This document shows positions 24,954-34,863 of a stretch of DNA of 64,000 nt, in pieces (position 1 is the stretch's first letter; the number at the start of each line of letters is the position of its first letter). The stretch comes from Ectopseudomonas chengduensis. GTDB lineage: Bacteria; Pseudomonadota; Gammaproteobacteria; Pseudomonadales; Pseudomonadaceae. The notes beneath the pieces are model-generated. The model was not told where the DNA came from and did not search any database. It saw only the letters and a list, made by a program, of their open reading frames with translations. The stretch lies in assembly GCF_015712065.1 (NCBI RefSeq), contig NZ_JACFYZ010000004.1:326309-390308 (forward strand), written 5' to 3'. A program made the position numbers and the translations under genes.

Positions 24954-25709
24954 GTGGAACAAGAAGCGTGGCAGATTCTGATCGTCGAGGATGACCAGCG
25001 CTTGGCGCAGTTGACCCGCGAGTATCTGGAGGGCAACGGCCTGCGTGTGGCCATCGAAGCCGATGGTGCGCGCGCGGCGGCGCGGATTCTCGCCGAGCAG
25101 CCGCACCTGGTGATTCTCGACCTGATGCTGCCTGGTGAAGACGGTCTGAGCATCTGCCGCAAGGTACGCAGCGGTTATAAGGGACCGATCCTGATGCTGA
25201 CCGCGCGTACCGACGACATGGATCAGGTGTTGGGCCTGGAGATGGGCGCCGATGACTACGTATGCAAGCCGGTGCGCCCGCGTGTGCTGCTGGCGCGCAT
25301 CCGTGCGTTGCTGCGCCGCCGTGAGGGCAGCGAAAGCGAGCGTGATGAAGGTCAGCCGCGACGTCTGCAGTTTGGTGCGCTGGCTATCGACAGCGCCATG
25401 CGCGAAGCCTGGCTGGGCGAGCAGGGCATCGAGCTGACCAGCGCCGAGTTCGATCTGCTCTGGCTGCTGGCGGCCAATGCCGGGCGCATCCTGTCGCGCG
25501 AGGAGATTTTCAATTCCCTGCGCGGTATCGAGTACGACGGCCAGGACCGTTCCATCGACGTGCGCATTTCGCGCATCCGACCGAAGATCGGCGATGACCC
25601 GATGCATCCGCGGATGATCAAGACGGTGCGCAGCAAAGGCTACCTGTTCGTCGCCGAGGCCGCCGAGGCGCTGCCGTTCGGTGATGCGCCGCCGATCCTG
25701 CGCGATTGA
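24954..25709 (+). CDS. Response regulator, OmpR/RstA-like
   Basis: 251 residues. Receiver domain: ILIVEDDQRL (acidic pocket), phospho-Asp in HLVILDLMLPGEDG, LTART, and Lys in DDYVCKPVRP. The C-terminal OmpR-type winged helix spans ~140-235 (ELTSAEFDLLWLLAANAGRILSREEIFNSLRGIEYDGQDRSIDVRISRIRPKI). A GTG at 24954 is chosen because AAGGGG lies 7 bp upstream; ATG codons at 24906, 24936 and 24948 are alternatives. It is followed at once by its sensor kinase. The nrdB-nrdA-regulator-kinase order matches P. aeruginosa PA1155-PA1158. Confidence 0.9.
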   Translation: MEQEAWQILIVEDDQRLAQLTREYLEGNGLRVAIEADGARAAARILAEQPHLVILDLMLPGEDGLSICRKVRSGYKGPILMLTARTDDMDQVLGLEMGADDYVCKPVRPRVLLARIRALLRRREGSESERDEGQPRRLQFGALAIDSAMREAWLGEQGIELTSAEFDLLWLLAANAGRILSREEIFNSLRGIEYDGQDRSIDVRISRIRPKIGDDPMHPRMIKTVRSKGYLFVAEAAEALPFGDAPPILRD

Positions 25710-25719
25710 TCGGGCAGCC

Positions 25720-27327
25720 ATGAATTCCATCTTCCTGCGTATCTACGGCGGCATGCTCGCCGCGCTGGTGCTGGTGGCGCTGCTGGGCGTCGGCACCCTG
25801 CACCTGGTCAACGAGGTGCGCGGCGACCAGTACCGCGAAGGCCTGGCGCGCGGCACCTTCCGCCTGATGGCGGACAACCTGCTGCCGATGAATGAGGTGG
25901 AGCGCAGGCGCGCCCTGGTGGTGTGGTCGCGCCTGCTTGGCATTCCGCTGGAGCTGCAGGCCCTGAGCGACGTGCCGCTGGAGAGCAGCGAGCGCAACCG
26001 GCTGCAGCGCGGCCATGTGCTGGTGCAGCAGACTGGGCCGCACTCGGCCAAGGTCTATGGCCTGCTCGACGGCAAGCAGCCACTGCTGCTGACCGGTGAG
26101 ATTCAGCAGATCAGCGAGCAGCTGGCGCGGGCTACCAACTACCTGCTGATCGATGAACTGATCCGTTACCCGGTGGAGGAACAGCCGCAGCGCCTGGCCG
26201 AGCTGAAGGCAGCCAAGCAGTTCGGCTTCAACCTGCAACTGGTACGCCTGGAGGACGCCACCATCGACCTCGACCAGCGGCGGCGTATCGATGAGGGCGA
26301 TACGGTGATGGCGCTGGGCAAGGGCGGCGACTCCATCTATGTGTTCTCCGGCATTGTCGATACACCCTGGGTACTGGAAATCGGCCCGCTGTACCAGATG
26401 AACCCCTATCCGCCGCAGCTGCTGGTGCTGATCGGCGCGCTGGGCCTGAGCCTGATCGGCTTGATCGTCTATCTGCTGGTGCGCTCGCTGGAGCAGCGCC
26501 TGCGTGCGCTCGAGGGCGCAGCCACGCATATCGCCAGCGGCCGCCTGGATGCGCGCGTGCCGACGCGCGGCGCGGACTCGGTAGGGCGTCTGGCCAGCAG
26601 CTTCAACGCCATGGCCGAACACCTGCAGACCTCCCTGAGCACGCAGCGCGAGTTGGTACGCGCGGTGTCCCACGAGCTGCGCACGCCGGTGGCGCGGCTG
26701 CGCTTCGGCCTGGAGATGATCGCCGATGCACCGAGTGAAAGTGCTCGGCGCAAGTACATGGACGGCATGGACAGTGACATCCAGGATCTCGACAAGCTGG
26801 TCGACGAGATGCTGACCTACGCGCGCCTGGAGCAGGGTTCGCCGGCGCTGAATTTCCAGCAGTTGGAGCTCAAGGCACTGATCGATCAGGTGATCGACGA
26901 GTTGGCGCCGCTGAGCAACAAGGTGCGCGTGGAGGCGGGTGCGGTGCTCAGCGTGCAGGCCGAGGGCGCCTGCTGGGTCGAGGCCGAGCCGCGCTATTTG
27001 CACCGCGCGCTGCAGAATCTGGTCAGCAACGCCATGCGCTACGCCGAAGGCAAGGTGCTGATCAGCTGCCAGGTCGGCTACAAGCGTTGCCGCATCGACG
27101 TCGAGGACGACGGCCCGGGCGTGCCGGAAGAAGCCTGGGAGCGCCTGTTCAGCCCCTTCCTGCGCCTCGATGACAGCCGCACACGGGCCTCTGGTGGGCA
27201 TGGCCTGGGCCTATCCATCGTGCGCCGGATCATCTACTGGCATGGCGGCCGGGCGCAGATCAGCCGCAGCGATAGCCTTGGCGGCGCGCGTTTCAGCCTG
27301 GTGTGGCCGCGGCGTCAGGGGGAGTAG
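25720..27327 (+). CDS. Sensor histidine kinase, RstB-like
   Basis: 535 residues. Membrane segments at ~5-25 (IYGGMLAALVLVALLGVG) and ~228-250 (LLVLIGALGLSLIGLIVYLLV) flank a periplasmic sensor region. A HAMP segment follows, then the dimerisation motif RAVSHELRTPVARLRF with the phospho-His, and the ATPase motifs NLVSNAMRYA (N box), VEDDGPGVP (G1) and GGHGLGLSIVRR (G2). It starts 10 bp after the response regulator, so the two form an operon. The inducing signal is unknown. Confidence 0.92.
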   Translation: MNSIFLRIYGGMLAALVLVALLGVGTLHLVNEVRGDQYREGLARGTFRLMADNLLPMNEVERRRALVVWSRLLGIPLELQALSDVPLESSERNRLQRGHVLVQQTGPHSAKVYGLLDGKQPLLLTGEIQQISEQLARATNYLLIDELIRYPVEEQPQRLAELKAAKQFGFNLQLVRLEDATIDLDQRRRIDEGDTVMALGKGGDSIYVFSGIVDTPWVLEIGPLYQMNPYPPQLLVLIGALGLSLIGLIVYLLVRSLEQRLRALEGAATHIASGRLDARVPTRGADSVGRLASSFNAMAEHLQTSLSTQRELVRAVSHELRTPVARLRFGLEMIADAPSESARRKYMDGMDSDIQDLDKLVDEMLTYARLEQGSPALNFQQLELKALIDQVIDELAPLSNKVRVEAGAVLSVQAEGACWVEAEPRYLHRALQNLVSNAMRYAEGKVLISCQVGYKRCRIDVEDDGPGVPEEAWERLFSPFLRLDDSRTRASGGHGLGLSIVRRIIYWHGGRAQISRSDSLGGARFSLVWPRRQGE

Positions 27328-27349
27328 GGCACGATTGTGTGTTGGGCCC

Positions 27350-27418
27350 GGTGCGCATGGCGCACCCTACCGGCGAAGTGCGGGGTATCGTGGTTTTGTA
27401 GGGTGCGCCGCGCGCACC
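27350..27418. repeat. REP doublet (GTAGGGTGCGCC family)
   Basis: Inverted pair of 21-bp REP units: GGTGCGCATGGCGCACCC...(27350-27370) and GTAGGGTGCGCC...(27398-27418). The same family flanks the RAYT gene at 38446. It lies between the convergent rstB-like and pcpS genes. Confidence 0.8.
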
Positions 27419-27450
27419 GAGTTATCCACGCATGGTGGGGTGTTGCACTA

Positions 27451-28155
27451 TCACGCCGCCACGGCCACCAGGCTCAGCACCTTGTTATCGAACCGCGCGA
27501 ATTGGCCATCCAGCTCGGTGCCCGTTCGCCAGTCCGGATGCAGGTCGATCAGCAGACGCAGGCGTGCGCTGTCGTGGTCGATCTCCAGCAACTCGGCGTC
27601 ATGGAAATAGAAGCGCGTCAGGGTCAGCGGGTAGAGCGCCTTGAACAGGCTCTCCTTGAGCGAGAAGGTCAGGCTGATGCGCGCGGCGCGGGTCTCGTCG
27701 TCCAGATTTTGCAGGCGCTGCACTTCGGCGGGGGTGAGGATTTCGCCCTGTAGGCGCTGGGCGCGTTCGGCCGGTAGCAGGCGCTCGACGTCCAGGCCCA
27801 GGGCGCGCCATTGCTCACGCTGGGCGACCAGCGCCGCCGCCCAGTTGTCACCGTGGGTGATGGAGCCGACCACGCCGAGCGGCCACTGCGGCGCGCGGTC
27901 TGCACCGACGGCCGGCACGCCGGGTTGGCCGGTCACGCGGCGCAGGGCCTCGCGGGCACACAGGCGTCCGGCCAGGTACTCGGCCTGACGCTTGGCCACG
28001 CCGCGCACCGGGGCGATATCGCAGCGAGCGAAATCGTCCTCGGCGAACAGGGAGGGGTCAAAGCGGGTGCTGATCAGCTGCGCGCCGGCAAGCGAATTTG
28101 GCAGCGGGTTGTGCGTGTCGAGCGGGCTACAGCAGGCGGGGTGGTTAGCGTTCAT
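27451..28155 (-). CDS. pcpS: 4'-phosphopantetheinyl transferase (EntD/PcpS type)
   Basis: 234 residues. Sfp-superfamily motifs: AEYLAGRLCAREAL, VVGSITHGDNWAAA (P1-like), GLDVERLL (Mg-binding Asp/Glu), and FSLKESLFKALYPL (the W/F-S-x-K-E-S-x-x-K motif). These enzymes transfer the phosphopantetheine arm of CoA to carrier proteins; in Pseudomonas a single PcpS serves both fatty-acid and siderophore carriers. The ATG is at 28153-28155. Its position near nrdAB and the RstAB-like pair agrees with P. aeruginosa. Confidence 0.92.
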   Translation of the reverse strand: MNANHPACCSPLDTHNPLPNSLAGAQLISTRFDPSLFAEDDFARCDIAPVRGVAKRQAEYLAGRLCAREALRRVTGQPGVPAVGADRAPQWPLGVVGSITHGDNWAAALVAQREQWRALGLDVERLLPAERAQRLQGEILTPAEVQRLQNLDDETRAARISLTFSLKESLFKALYPLTLTRFYFHDAELLEIDHDSARLRLLIDLHPDWRTGTELDGQFARFDNKVLSLVAVAA

Positions 28156-28259
28156 GGGCGCGATTGTGCCGCGTGGCGGACCGTGCAGTCATCCGCCGTT
28201 TACATTTCTTTGCAGGCAGGTAACAAAGCTAAACGGACGCTGAGGCTGGCTTTTGTCAG

Positions 28260-28369
28260 ACTGCGCTGGCATTCCCCAGGGAGTGCAGGTGAGGTTGTAG
28301 TCAGTGCGAGGGCACTGACGTTTTCTCCGAGTTCGAGAACGGTAGCCCGATTGGGCTGCCGTTTTTTTT
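28260..28369 (+). ncRNA. Candidate small RNA or leader ending in a strong terminator
   Basis: Plus-strand hairpins GTCAGTGC-GAGG-GCACTGAC (28300-28319) and the terminator stem at 28338-28363 with eight T's lie in a divergent region, where no plus-strand gene precedes them. A transcript must therefore start inside the region. The 5' end is not determined; no convincing -35/-10 pair was found. It could be a stand-alone RNA or an attenuated leader of the gene at 28767. Confidence 0.4.
28338..28369 (+). terminator. Strong rho-independent terminator in a divergent region
   Basis: AACGGTAGCCC (28338-28348), loop GATT, GGGCTGCCGTT (28353-28363): eleven pairs with one G-T wobble, then eight T's (28362-28369). 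Confidence 0.85.
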
Positions 28370-28416
28370 GCGCTGCGTTTGGTGCGCGCTTGCCGGCGCG
28401 ATAGGGTTAAAGCCTC

Positions 28417-28476
28417 GTAGGGTGCGCCGTGCGCACCGGGTAATCGCGGGGTCTTGGTGCGCGCGGCGCACCCTAC
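28417..28476. repeat. REP doublet (GTAGGGTGCGCC family)
   Basis: Units at 28417-28437 and 28456-28476 in inverted orientation. Same family as at 27350, 38339, 50151 and 60157. Confidence 0.8.
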
Positions 28477-28495
28477 CGGGCCTAGACCGTCGGAC

Positions 28496-28556
28496 GTGGG
28501 AGGTGCTTAAGCGGCGAGCTTCTTGCGGTTGCTGTCGCGGCTAAAGCCCCTCCCAC
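28496..28556. repeat. GTGGGAGG-type inverted repeat
   Basis: GTGGGAGGTGCTTAAGCGGC... pairs imperfectly with ...GCGGCTAAAGCCCCTCCCAC. A similar pair is at 30653-30745 and single halves occur near 58869 and 59160. Confidence 0.65.
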
Positions 28557-28766
28557 AAAAAAGGTAATGTTGTTCACACAAGAAGTGGTGGAACGCGATT
28601 AGTCCTCTCGTCCCTCTGGGGAGAGGGGAGCTAAGCGCGCATCTTTAAATGAACAGTCTTACCTCCTCGTTAGCCAAGGCGTTCGCATTTGCCCTGTGGC
28701 TTTCGTGGGGGGAATTGCAGTCAAATGCCTGTGCGGGCAAATCTACCCCCGCGAGGACCATGGACG

Positions 28767-30641
28767 ATGACCCAACAATCGCAGTTCGCCCTGCTCGGCA
28801 AGAAGCGCTTTCTGCCGTTTTTCGTGACGCAATTGCTCGGCGCCTTCAACGACAACATCTTCAAGCAGTCGCTGATTCTCGCCATCCTCTTCAAGCTCAA
28901 CACGGGCGCCGACCGCGATCTGCTGGTCAATCTCTGCGCCTTGCTGTTCATCCTGCCGTTCTTTCTGTTCTCCGCCCTCGGTGGGCAGTTTGGCGAGAAG
29001 TTCGCCAAGGACTCGCTGATCCGCAAGATCAAGTTCGCCGAGATCCTGATCATGCTCGCCGGCGCCGCTGGGGTGCTGCTCGACAACCTGCCGCTGATGC
29101 TCGCCGTGCTGTTCGCCATGGGCACGCAGTCGGCGCTGTTCGGCCCGGTCAAGTATTCGATCCTGCCGCAGCACCTGAAGGAAGAGGAGCTGGTGGGCGG
29201 CAACGCCCTGGTAGAAATGGGCACCTTCCTGGCGATTCTGGCTGGCACCATCGGCGCCGGGATCATGATGGCCAGCAGCAGTTATGCACCCATCGTCGCC
29301 AGTTCGGTGGTCGGTGTGGCGCTGCTTGGCTACCTGGCCAGCCAGGGTATTCCCAAGGCTTCGGCGGCCATGCCGACGCTGCCGCTGGACTGGAACATCT
29401 TCCGTCAGTCCTGGGTGATCATGAAACTCGGCCTGGGCCAGCGTCCGGCGGTGTCGCGCTCGCTGGTGGGCAACTCCTGGTTCTGGTTTCTCGGCGCGAT
29501 CTACCTGACGCAGATTCCGGCCTACGCCAAGGAGTGGCTGTACGGCGACGAGAGCGTGGTGACGCTGATCCTCACCGTGTTCTCGCTGGGTATCGGCCTG
29601 GGCTCGATGCTTTGCGAGCGCATGAGCGGGCACAAGGTGGAGATCGGCCTGGTGCCGTTCGGCTCCATCGGCCTGACCCTGTTCGGCATGCTGCTGTGGT
29701 GGTTCTCTGGTGGCTTCCCGCAGGGCGCCGCGCCGCATGACTGGCTGGCGCTGCTGGGCCATGGCCAGGCCTGGTGGATTCTCGGCTGCATTCTCGGCAT
29801 CGGTCTGTTCGGTGGCTTCTATATCGTGCCGCTGTATGCACTGATCCAGTCGCGCACCGCCGAGCACGAACGGGCTCGGGTGATCGCGGCCAACAACATC
29901 CTCAATGCGCTGTTCATGGTTGCCTCGGCCATCGTCGCGATCCTGTTCTTGAGCGTCGCCGGGCTGTCGATTCCGCAGCTGTTTCTGGCCATCTCGCTGA
30001 TGAACATCGCGGTCAACAGCTACATCTTCAAGATCGTCCCCGAATTCAGCATGCGCTTTCTCATCTGGCTGCTGGGGCATTCGATATACCGGGTCGAGCA
30101 CAAGGGCCTGGACGCGATTCCCGACGAGGGGCCGGCGGTGCTGGTGTGCAACCATGTGTCGTTCGTCGATGCGCTGCTGATCGGTGGCGCGGTGCGGCGG
30201 CCTGTGCGCTTCGTCATGTACTACAAGATCTACGACCTGCCGGTGCTCAACTTCATCTTCCGCACCGCCGGTACCGTGCCGATTGCCGGGCGCAACGAGG
30301 ATCTGCTGATCTACGACGCCGCGTTCAAGAAGATCGCCGAGTACCTGCGCAATGGCGAGCTGGTGTGCATCTTCCCCGAAGGCAAGTTGACTGCTGATGG
30401 TGAGCTTGACGAGTTCAGGTCGGGCGTCGAGCGCATTCTCGAAGAGAACCCGGTGCCGGTGATTCCCATGGCGCTGCAGGGCTTGTGGGGCAGCTTTTTC
30501 AGTCGCGATCCGCACAAGGGGCTGTTCAAGCGCCTGTGGTCGCGGGTGTGCCTGGTGGCCGGTACACCGGTAGCGCCGGAGCAGGCCAAGCGTGAAACGC
30601 TGCAAGCGCAGGTGGCCGAACTGCGCGGGGATTGGCGATAG
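28767..30641 (+). CDS. Fused lysophospholipid transporter (LplT-like MFS) and PlsC-type acyltransferase
   Basis: 624 residues. Residues ~10-420 are a 12-helix MFS domain like LplT (FFVTQLLGAFNDNIFKQSLI at the start, GPVKYSILPQHLKEEELVGGNALVEMGTF). Residues ~435-624 are a lysophospholipid/glycerolipid acyltransferase with VCNHVSFVDALLIGG (the H-x4-D motif), PIAGRNED and CIFPEGKLTADGEL. In E. coli LplT and the acyltransferase/acyl-ACP synthetase Aas are separate; here the acyl-activating part is missing. The likely role is flipping lysophospholipid into the cytoplasmic leaflet and re-acylating it. Start ATG at 28767, after GAGGA. Confidence 0.85.
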   Translation: MTQQSQFALLGKKRFLPFFVTQLLGAFNDNIFKQSLILAILFKLNTGADRDLLVNLCALLFILPFFLFSALGGQFGEKFAKDSLIRKIKFAEILIMLAGAAGVLLDNLPLMLAVLFAMGTQSALFGPVKYSILPQHLKEEELVGGNALVEMGTFLAILAGTIGAGIMMASSSYAPIVASSVVGVALLGYLASQGIPKASAAMPTLPLDWNIFRQSWVIMKLGLGQRPAVSRSLVGNSWFWFLGAIYLTQIPAYAKEWLYGDESVVTLILTVFSLGIGLGSMLCERMSGHKVEIGLVPFGSIGLTLFGMLLWWFSGGFPQGAAPHDWLALLGHGQAWWILGCILGIGLFGGFYIVPLYALIQSRTAEHERARVIAANNILNALFMVASAIVAILFLSVAGLSIPQLFLAISLMNIAVNSYIFKIVPEFSMRFLIWLLGHSIYRVEHKGLDAIPDEGPAVLVCNHVSFVDALLIGGAVRRPVRFVMYYKIYDLPVLNFIFRTAGTVPIAGRNEDLLIYDAAFKKIAEYLRNGELVCIFPEGKLTADGELDEFRSGVERILEENPVPVIPMALQGLWGSFFSRDPHKGLFKRLWSRVCLVAGTPVAPEQAKRETLQAQVAELRGDWR

Positions 30642-30652
30642 CGAACGGTAGT

Positions 30653-30745
30653 GTGGGAGGGGCTTTCGGCTCGGGCATCCTGCGTCGCTCTACCTCCTGC
30701 ATCCCTGCAGTTGCAGCCGCGATTCGCCGCTAAAGCCCCTCCCAC
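30653..30745. repeat. GTGGGAGG-type inverted repeat
   Basis: GTGGGAGGGGCTTTCGGC (30653) and GCCGCTAAAGCCCCTCCCAC (ending 30745) form a long stem between the convergent acyltransferase and SMR genes. It may end transcription in both directions, though T runs are lacking. Confidence 0.65.
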
Positions 30746-30765
30746 ATGGCTGGATCCCGGCTTTC

Positions 30766-31080
30766 TCAGTGGCTCATCTTGAGCCCGATCAGCCCGCAGA
30801 CGATCAGCGCGACGCTGGCCAGGCGCAGCAGCGCCATGGATTCGCCGAACAGGATGATGCCGGCGATCACCGTGCCCACGGCGCCGACGCCGGTCCAGAT
30901 GGCGTAGGCGGTGCCCAGCGGCAGTTCCTTCATGGCCAGGCCGAGCAGGGCCAGGCTGACCAGCATGGCGCAGACGGTCAGCAGCGTTGGCAGGGGACGG
31001 GTGAAACCTTCGGTGTATTTCAGGCCGATGGCCCAGCCGACCTCGAACAGGCCGGCGAGCAGCAGAATGATCCAGGACAT
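30766..31080 (-). CDS. gdx: Guanidinium exporter of the SMR family (Gdx/SugE)
   Basis: 104 residues with four membrane helices. [25 protein letters not shown] contains the essential Glu13 in helix 1, and [29 protein letters not shown] is the SMR signature. The SugE subtype exports guanidinium in exchange for protons. GGAGG lies 6 bp before the ATG (31078-31080). A guanidine-II riboswitch sits immediately upstream, which strongly supports the substrate. Confidence 0.93.
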   Translation of the reverse strand: MSWIILLLAGLFEVGWAIGLKYTEGFTRPLPTLLTVCAMLVSLALLGLAMKELPLGTAYAIWTGVGAVGTVIAGIILFGESMALLRLASVALIVCGLIGLKMSH

Positions 31081-31105
31081 AGCTAACCTCCAGTGAGCCC
31101 TGAAA

Positions 31106-31156
31106 GGGGCCGTCCCCGGGTGGGTCACCCTGCGTTCAGGGTGCGGAGGTCGTCCT
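31106..31156 (-). promoter_or_regulatory. Guanidine-II (mini-ykkC) riboswitch controlling the SMR exporter
   Basis: On the minus strand two hairpins with ACGR loops occur: GAGG-ACGA-CCTC (31156-31145) and GGGG-ACGG-CCCC (31117-31106), separated by 27 nt. This is the complete mini-ykkC consensus. The second hairpin ends 25 nt before the gdx start codon and ~16 nt before its GGAGG, consistent with control of translation by guanidine. Confidence 0.92.
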
Positions 31157-31226
31157 CGCGTGCGCCATTATTGTGCACATTGACGGGGCCGGGGCAAGGT
31201 GCCCCGGATCAGCGGAACTTGTTGAT

Positions 31227-32174
31227 TCAGCTGGATCTTTTCGCTGAATCCTGACTCATTCGACGATAAATGGTCGCCAGTAGCGGGCCGGACAGGTTGT
31301 GCCAGACGCTGAACAGTGCGCTGGGCACGGCGGCAAGCGGGCTGAAGTGGGCGCTGGCCAGGGCGGCGCCGAGGCCGGAGTTCTGCATGCCGACTTCGAT
31401 GGACAGCGTCTTGCGCTGCGCCAGCGACATGCCGAACAGGCGTCCGGCCAGGTAACCCAGGCCCAGGCCGATGCCGTTGTGCAGCATCACCACGGCCATG
31501 ATCAGCAGGCCCGATTCGGCGATCTTGCCCTGGCTGGCCGCGACTACGGCGGCGACGATGGCGACGATGCTCACCACGGAAATCAGCGGCAGCACCTCTA
31601 CGGCGGTCTTCACCCGCTCGCCGAGCAGGCGCTGGGCGATCAGACCGAGGGCGATGGGCAGCAGCACCATCTTGAGGATGGAGATGAACATGGCGTTGAA
31701 CGACACCGGCAGCCATTCCGAGGCCAGCAGCCAGATCAGTGCCGGGGTCACGAGCGGGGCGAGCAGGGTGGTGACGGCGGTGATCGAGACCGACAGCGCC
31801 AGGTCGCCACGGGCGAACCAGGTGATCACGTTGGAGGCGGTACCGCCTGGGCAGCAGCCCACCAGAATCACGCCCACGGCGATTTCCGGCGGCAGGGCGA
31901 ATGCCTGGCACAGCAGCCAGGCGGTACAGGGCATGATGATGAACTGAGCCAGCACGCCAAGCAGCACGGCCAGCGGGCGGCGGGCGACTTCCTGGAAGTC
32001 CGCGCCTTTGAGGGTCAGTCCCATGCCGAACATGATCAGCCCGAGCAGCGGCACGATCCAGGCGGTCAGTGGCAGAAACCAGCTGGGCTGGAAGAAGGCC
32101 ATGACGGCGAACAGCAACACCCAGACGGCGAAGGTGTTGCCGATAAAACGGCTGAGGGCAATCAGTGCTTGCAT
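31227..32174 (-). CDS. Bile acid:sodium symporter (BASS/SBF) family transporter
   Basis: 315 residues with about nine membrane segments. The family signature is visible: FGMGLTLKGADF, GVILVGCCPGGTASNVITWFARGDLALSVSIT and IEVGMQNSGLGAALA. Relatives carry organic anions, including keto acids and pantoate, across the inner membrane with sodium. The ATG at 32172-32174 follows AGGAAA. The natural substrate is unknown; it is not in an operon with gdx or hexR, being separated by REPs. Confidence 0.88.
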   Translation of the reverse strand: MQALIALSRFIGNTFAVWVLLFAVMAFFQPSWFLPLTAWIVPLLGLIMFGMGLTLKGADFQEVARRPLAVLLGVLAQFIIMPCTAWLLCQAFALPPEIAVGVILVGCCPGGTASNVITWFARGDLALSVSITAVTTLLAPLVTPALIWLLASEWLPVSFNAMFISILKMVLLPIALGLIAQRLLGERVKTAVEVLPLISVVSIVAIVAAVVAASQGKIAESGLLIMAVVMLHNGIGLGLGYLAGRLFGMSLAQRKTLSIEVGMQNSGLGAALASAHFSPLAAVPSALFSVWHNLSGPLLATIYRRMSQDSAKRSS

Positions 32175-32240
32175 GGCAGATTTCCTGGCAGGTTCGGAAA
32201 AGCCGGCAAGCCTACCAGAAGCGTCCAGCGCACCAGAACT

Positions 32241-32314
32241 GTAGGAGCCGGCTTGCCGGCGATGCTTTTCCAAGGAATGTCGATAGAACCGATCGCCAGC
32301 AAGCTGGCTCCTAC
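32241..32314. repeat. REP doublet (GTAGGAGCC family)
   Basis: GTAGGAGCCGGCTTGCCGGC (32241) and its inverse GCCAGCAAGCTGGCTCCTAC (ending 32314). It separates the BASS gene from hexR. Confidence 0.8.
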
Positions 32315-32321
32315 AAAAGCC

Positions 32322-33191
32322 CTAGAGCGGCTCTTCATCCGCCGGGTAGCGGCTGGCGGTCAGACTTTCCTTGATCTTGCGCAGGTGCGGCTGGAAGTCC
32401 ACGCCACGGCGCAGGGTGACGCCGGTGGCGAGCACGTCGAGCACGGTGAGCTGGATGATGCGCGAGGTCATCGGCATGTAGATGTCGGTGTCTTCCGGCA
32501 GTGGAATGTCCAGGCTCAGGGTGCTGGCCTTGGCCAGGGGCGAGCCGGCAGCGGTAAGGCCGAGCACCGAGGCGCCATTCTCGCGCGCCAGGCGCGCCAC
32601 CTCCACCAGCTCGCGGGTGCGCCCGGTGTAGGAAATGATCACGAACAGATCACCGGTGTGCGCCACCGAGGCGATCATGCGCTGCATCAGCACGTCGGAA
32701 TGCGCTGACACTGCCAGGTTGAAGCGAAAGAACTTGTGCTGCGCGTCCAGTGCCACCGACGCCGAGGCGCCGAGGCCGAAGAAATGGATCTGCCGCGCCT
32801 GGATCAGCAGGTCGACGGCGCGGCTGACGTGCTGCGGGTCGAGGCTCTGGCAGGCAGTGTCCAGCGAGGCGATGGTGCTGCCGAAGATCTTCCGGGTGTA
32901 GGCCTCGGGGCCGTCGTCGGCCGATACCGCGCGGCTGACGTAGGCGGCGCCGCTGGCCAGGCTCTGTGCCAGTTGCATCTTCAGTTCCGGGTAGCCGTTG
33001 GCGCCGAACGAGCGGCAGAAACGGTTGACCGTCGGCTCACTGACGGCGGCGGCCTGGGCCAGCGCGGCGATGCTGAAACGAGTGGCCTGCTGCGGATCAT
33101 GCAGGATCACTTCGGCGACCTTGCGTTCGGCCTTGTTGAGGTCGTCAAGGCGGCTCTGGATCTGTTCCAGCAGGTTGCGCACTCGGTCCAT
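32322..33191 (-). CDS. hexR: Central carbon metabolism regulator HexR (RpiR family)
   Basis: 289 residues. N-terminal RpiR-type HTH ([57 protein letters not shown]) and a C-terminal SIS domain ([46 protein letters not shown]) that senses 2-keto-3-deoxy-6-phosphogluconate. AGGAG precedes the ATG at 33189-33191. It is divergent from zwf-pgl-eda, with a matching operator palindrome between them. Confidence 0.95.
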   Translation of the reverse strand: MDRVRNLLEQIQSRLDDLNKAERKVAEVILHDPQQATRFSIAALAQAAAVSEPTVNRFCRSFGANGYPELKMQLAQSLASGAAYVSRAVSADDGPEAYTRKIFGSTIASLDTACQSLDPQHVSRAVDLLIQARQIHFFGLGASASVALDAQHKFFRFNLAVSAHSDVLMQRMIASVAHTGDLFVIISYTGRTRELVEVARLARENGASVLGLTAAGSPLAKASTLSLDIPLPEDTDIYMPMTSRIIQLTVLDVLATGVTLRRGVDFQPHLRKIKESLTASRYPADEEPL

Positions 33192-33307
33192 AGGGGCTCC
33201 TAACAGCGGTTTAACGGGCTTGGCAGCAGGGCAATGGCTAGCCAAACGGCCGGCCTATCCTACTGATGCTGCCCTCGGGCCACCACTGACTTATCGGTGG
33301 TCATAGA

Positions 33308-33332
33308 AAATGTTGTTGCTATGACAACATTT
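33308..33332. promoter_or_regulatory. HexR operator
   Basis: AAATGTTGT and ACAACATTT form 9-bp perfect arms around TGCTATG, containing the HexR core TTGT-N7-ACAA (33313-33327). It lies 60 bp before zwf and 115 bp from hexR. Confidence 0.88.
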
Positions 33333-33381
33333 TTTCTTGATAAATGCAGTATCACCCGGTATTTCTAGTTCATCTTGATAA

Positions 33382-33389
33382 AAGAACAA
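33382..33389 (+). promoter_or_regulatory. Hfq/Crc-type A-rich motif before zwf
   Basis: AAGAACAA fits the AAnAAnAA pattern bound by Hfq with Crc in catabolite repression. It is 5 nt before the zwf start codon, where a normal ribosome binding site is lacking. Confidence 0.45.
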
Positions 33390-33393
33390 ACTC

Positions 33394-34849
<1,456 letters not shown>

Positions 34850-34863
<14 letters not shown>

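Larger units (their letters stand above)
28156..28766. other. Divergent intergenic region holding a small-RNA candidate and REPs
   Basis: About 610 bp without a protein gene. From left to right: the promoter region of pcpS, a structured transcript candidate ending in a terminator at 28369, a GTAGGGTGCGCC-type REP doublet (28417-28476), a GTGGGAGG-type repeat pair (28496-28556), and the presumed promoter of the transporter/acyltransferase gene. Confidence 0.6.

Noticed and set aside
27418..27432. TTATCCACG near 27422 as a DnaA box
   Set aside because: One mismatch, inside REP-flanked convergent intergenic DNA with no promoter to regulate; likely chance.
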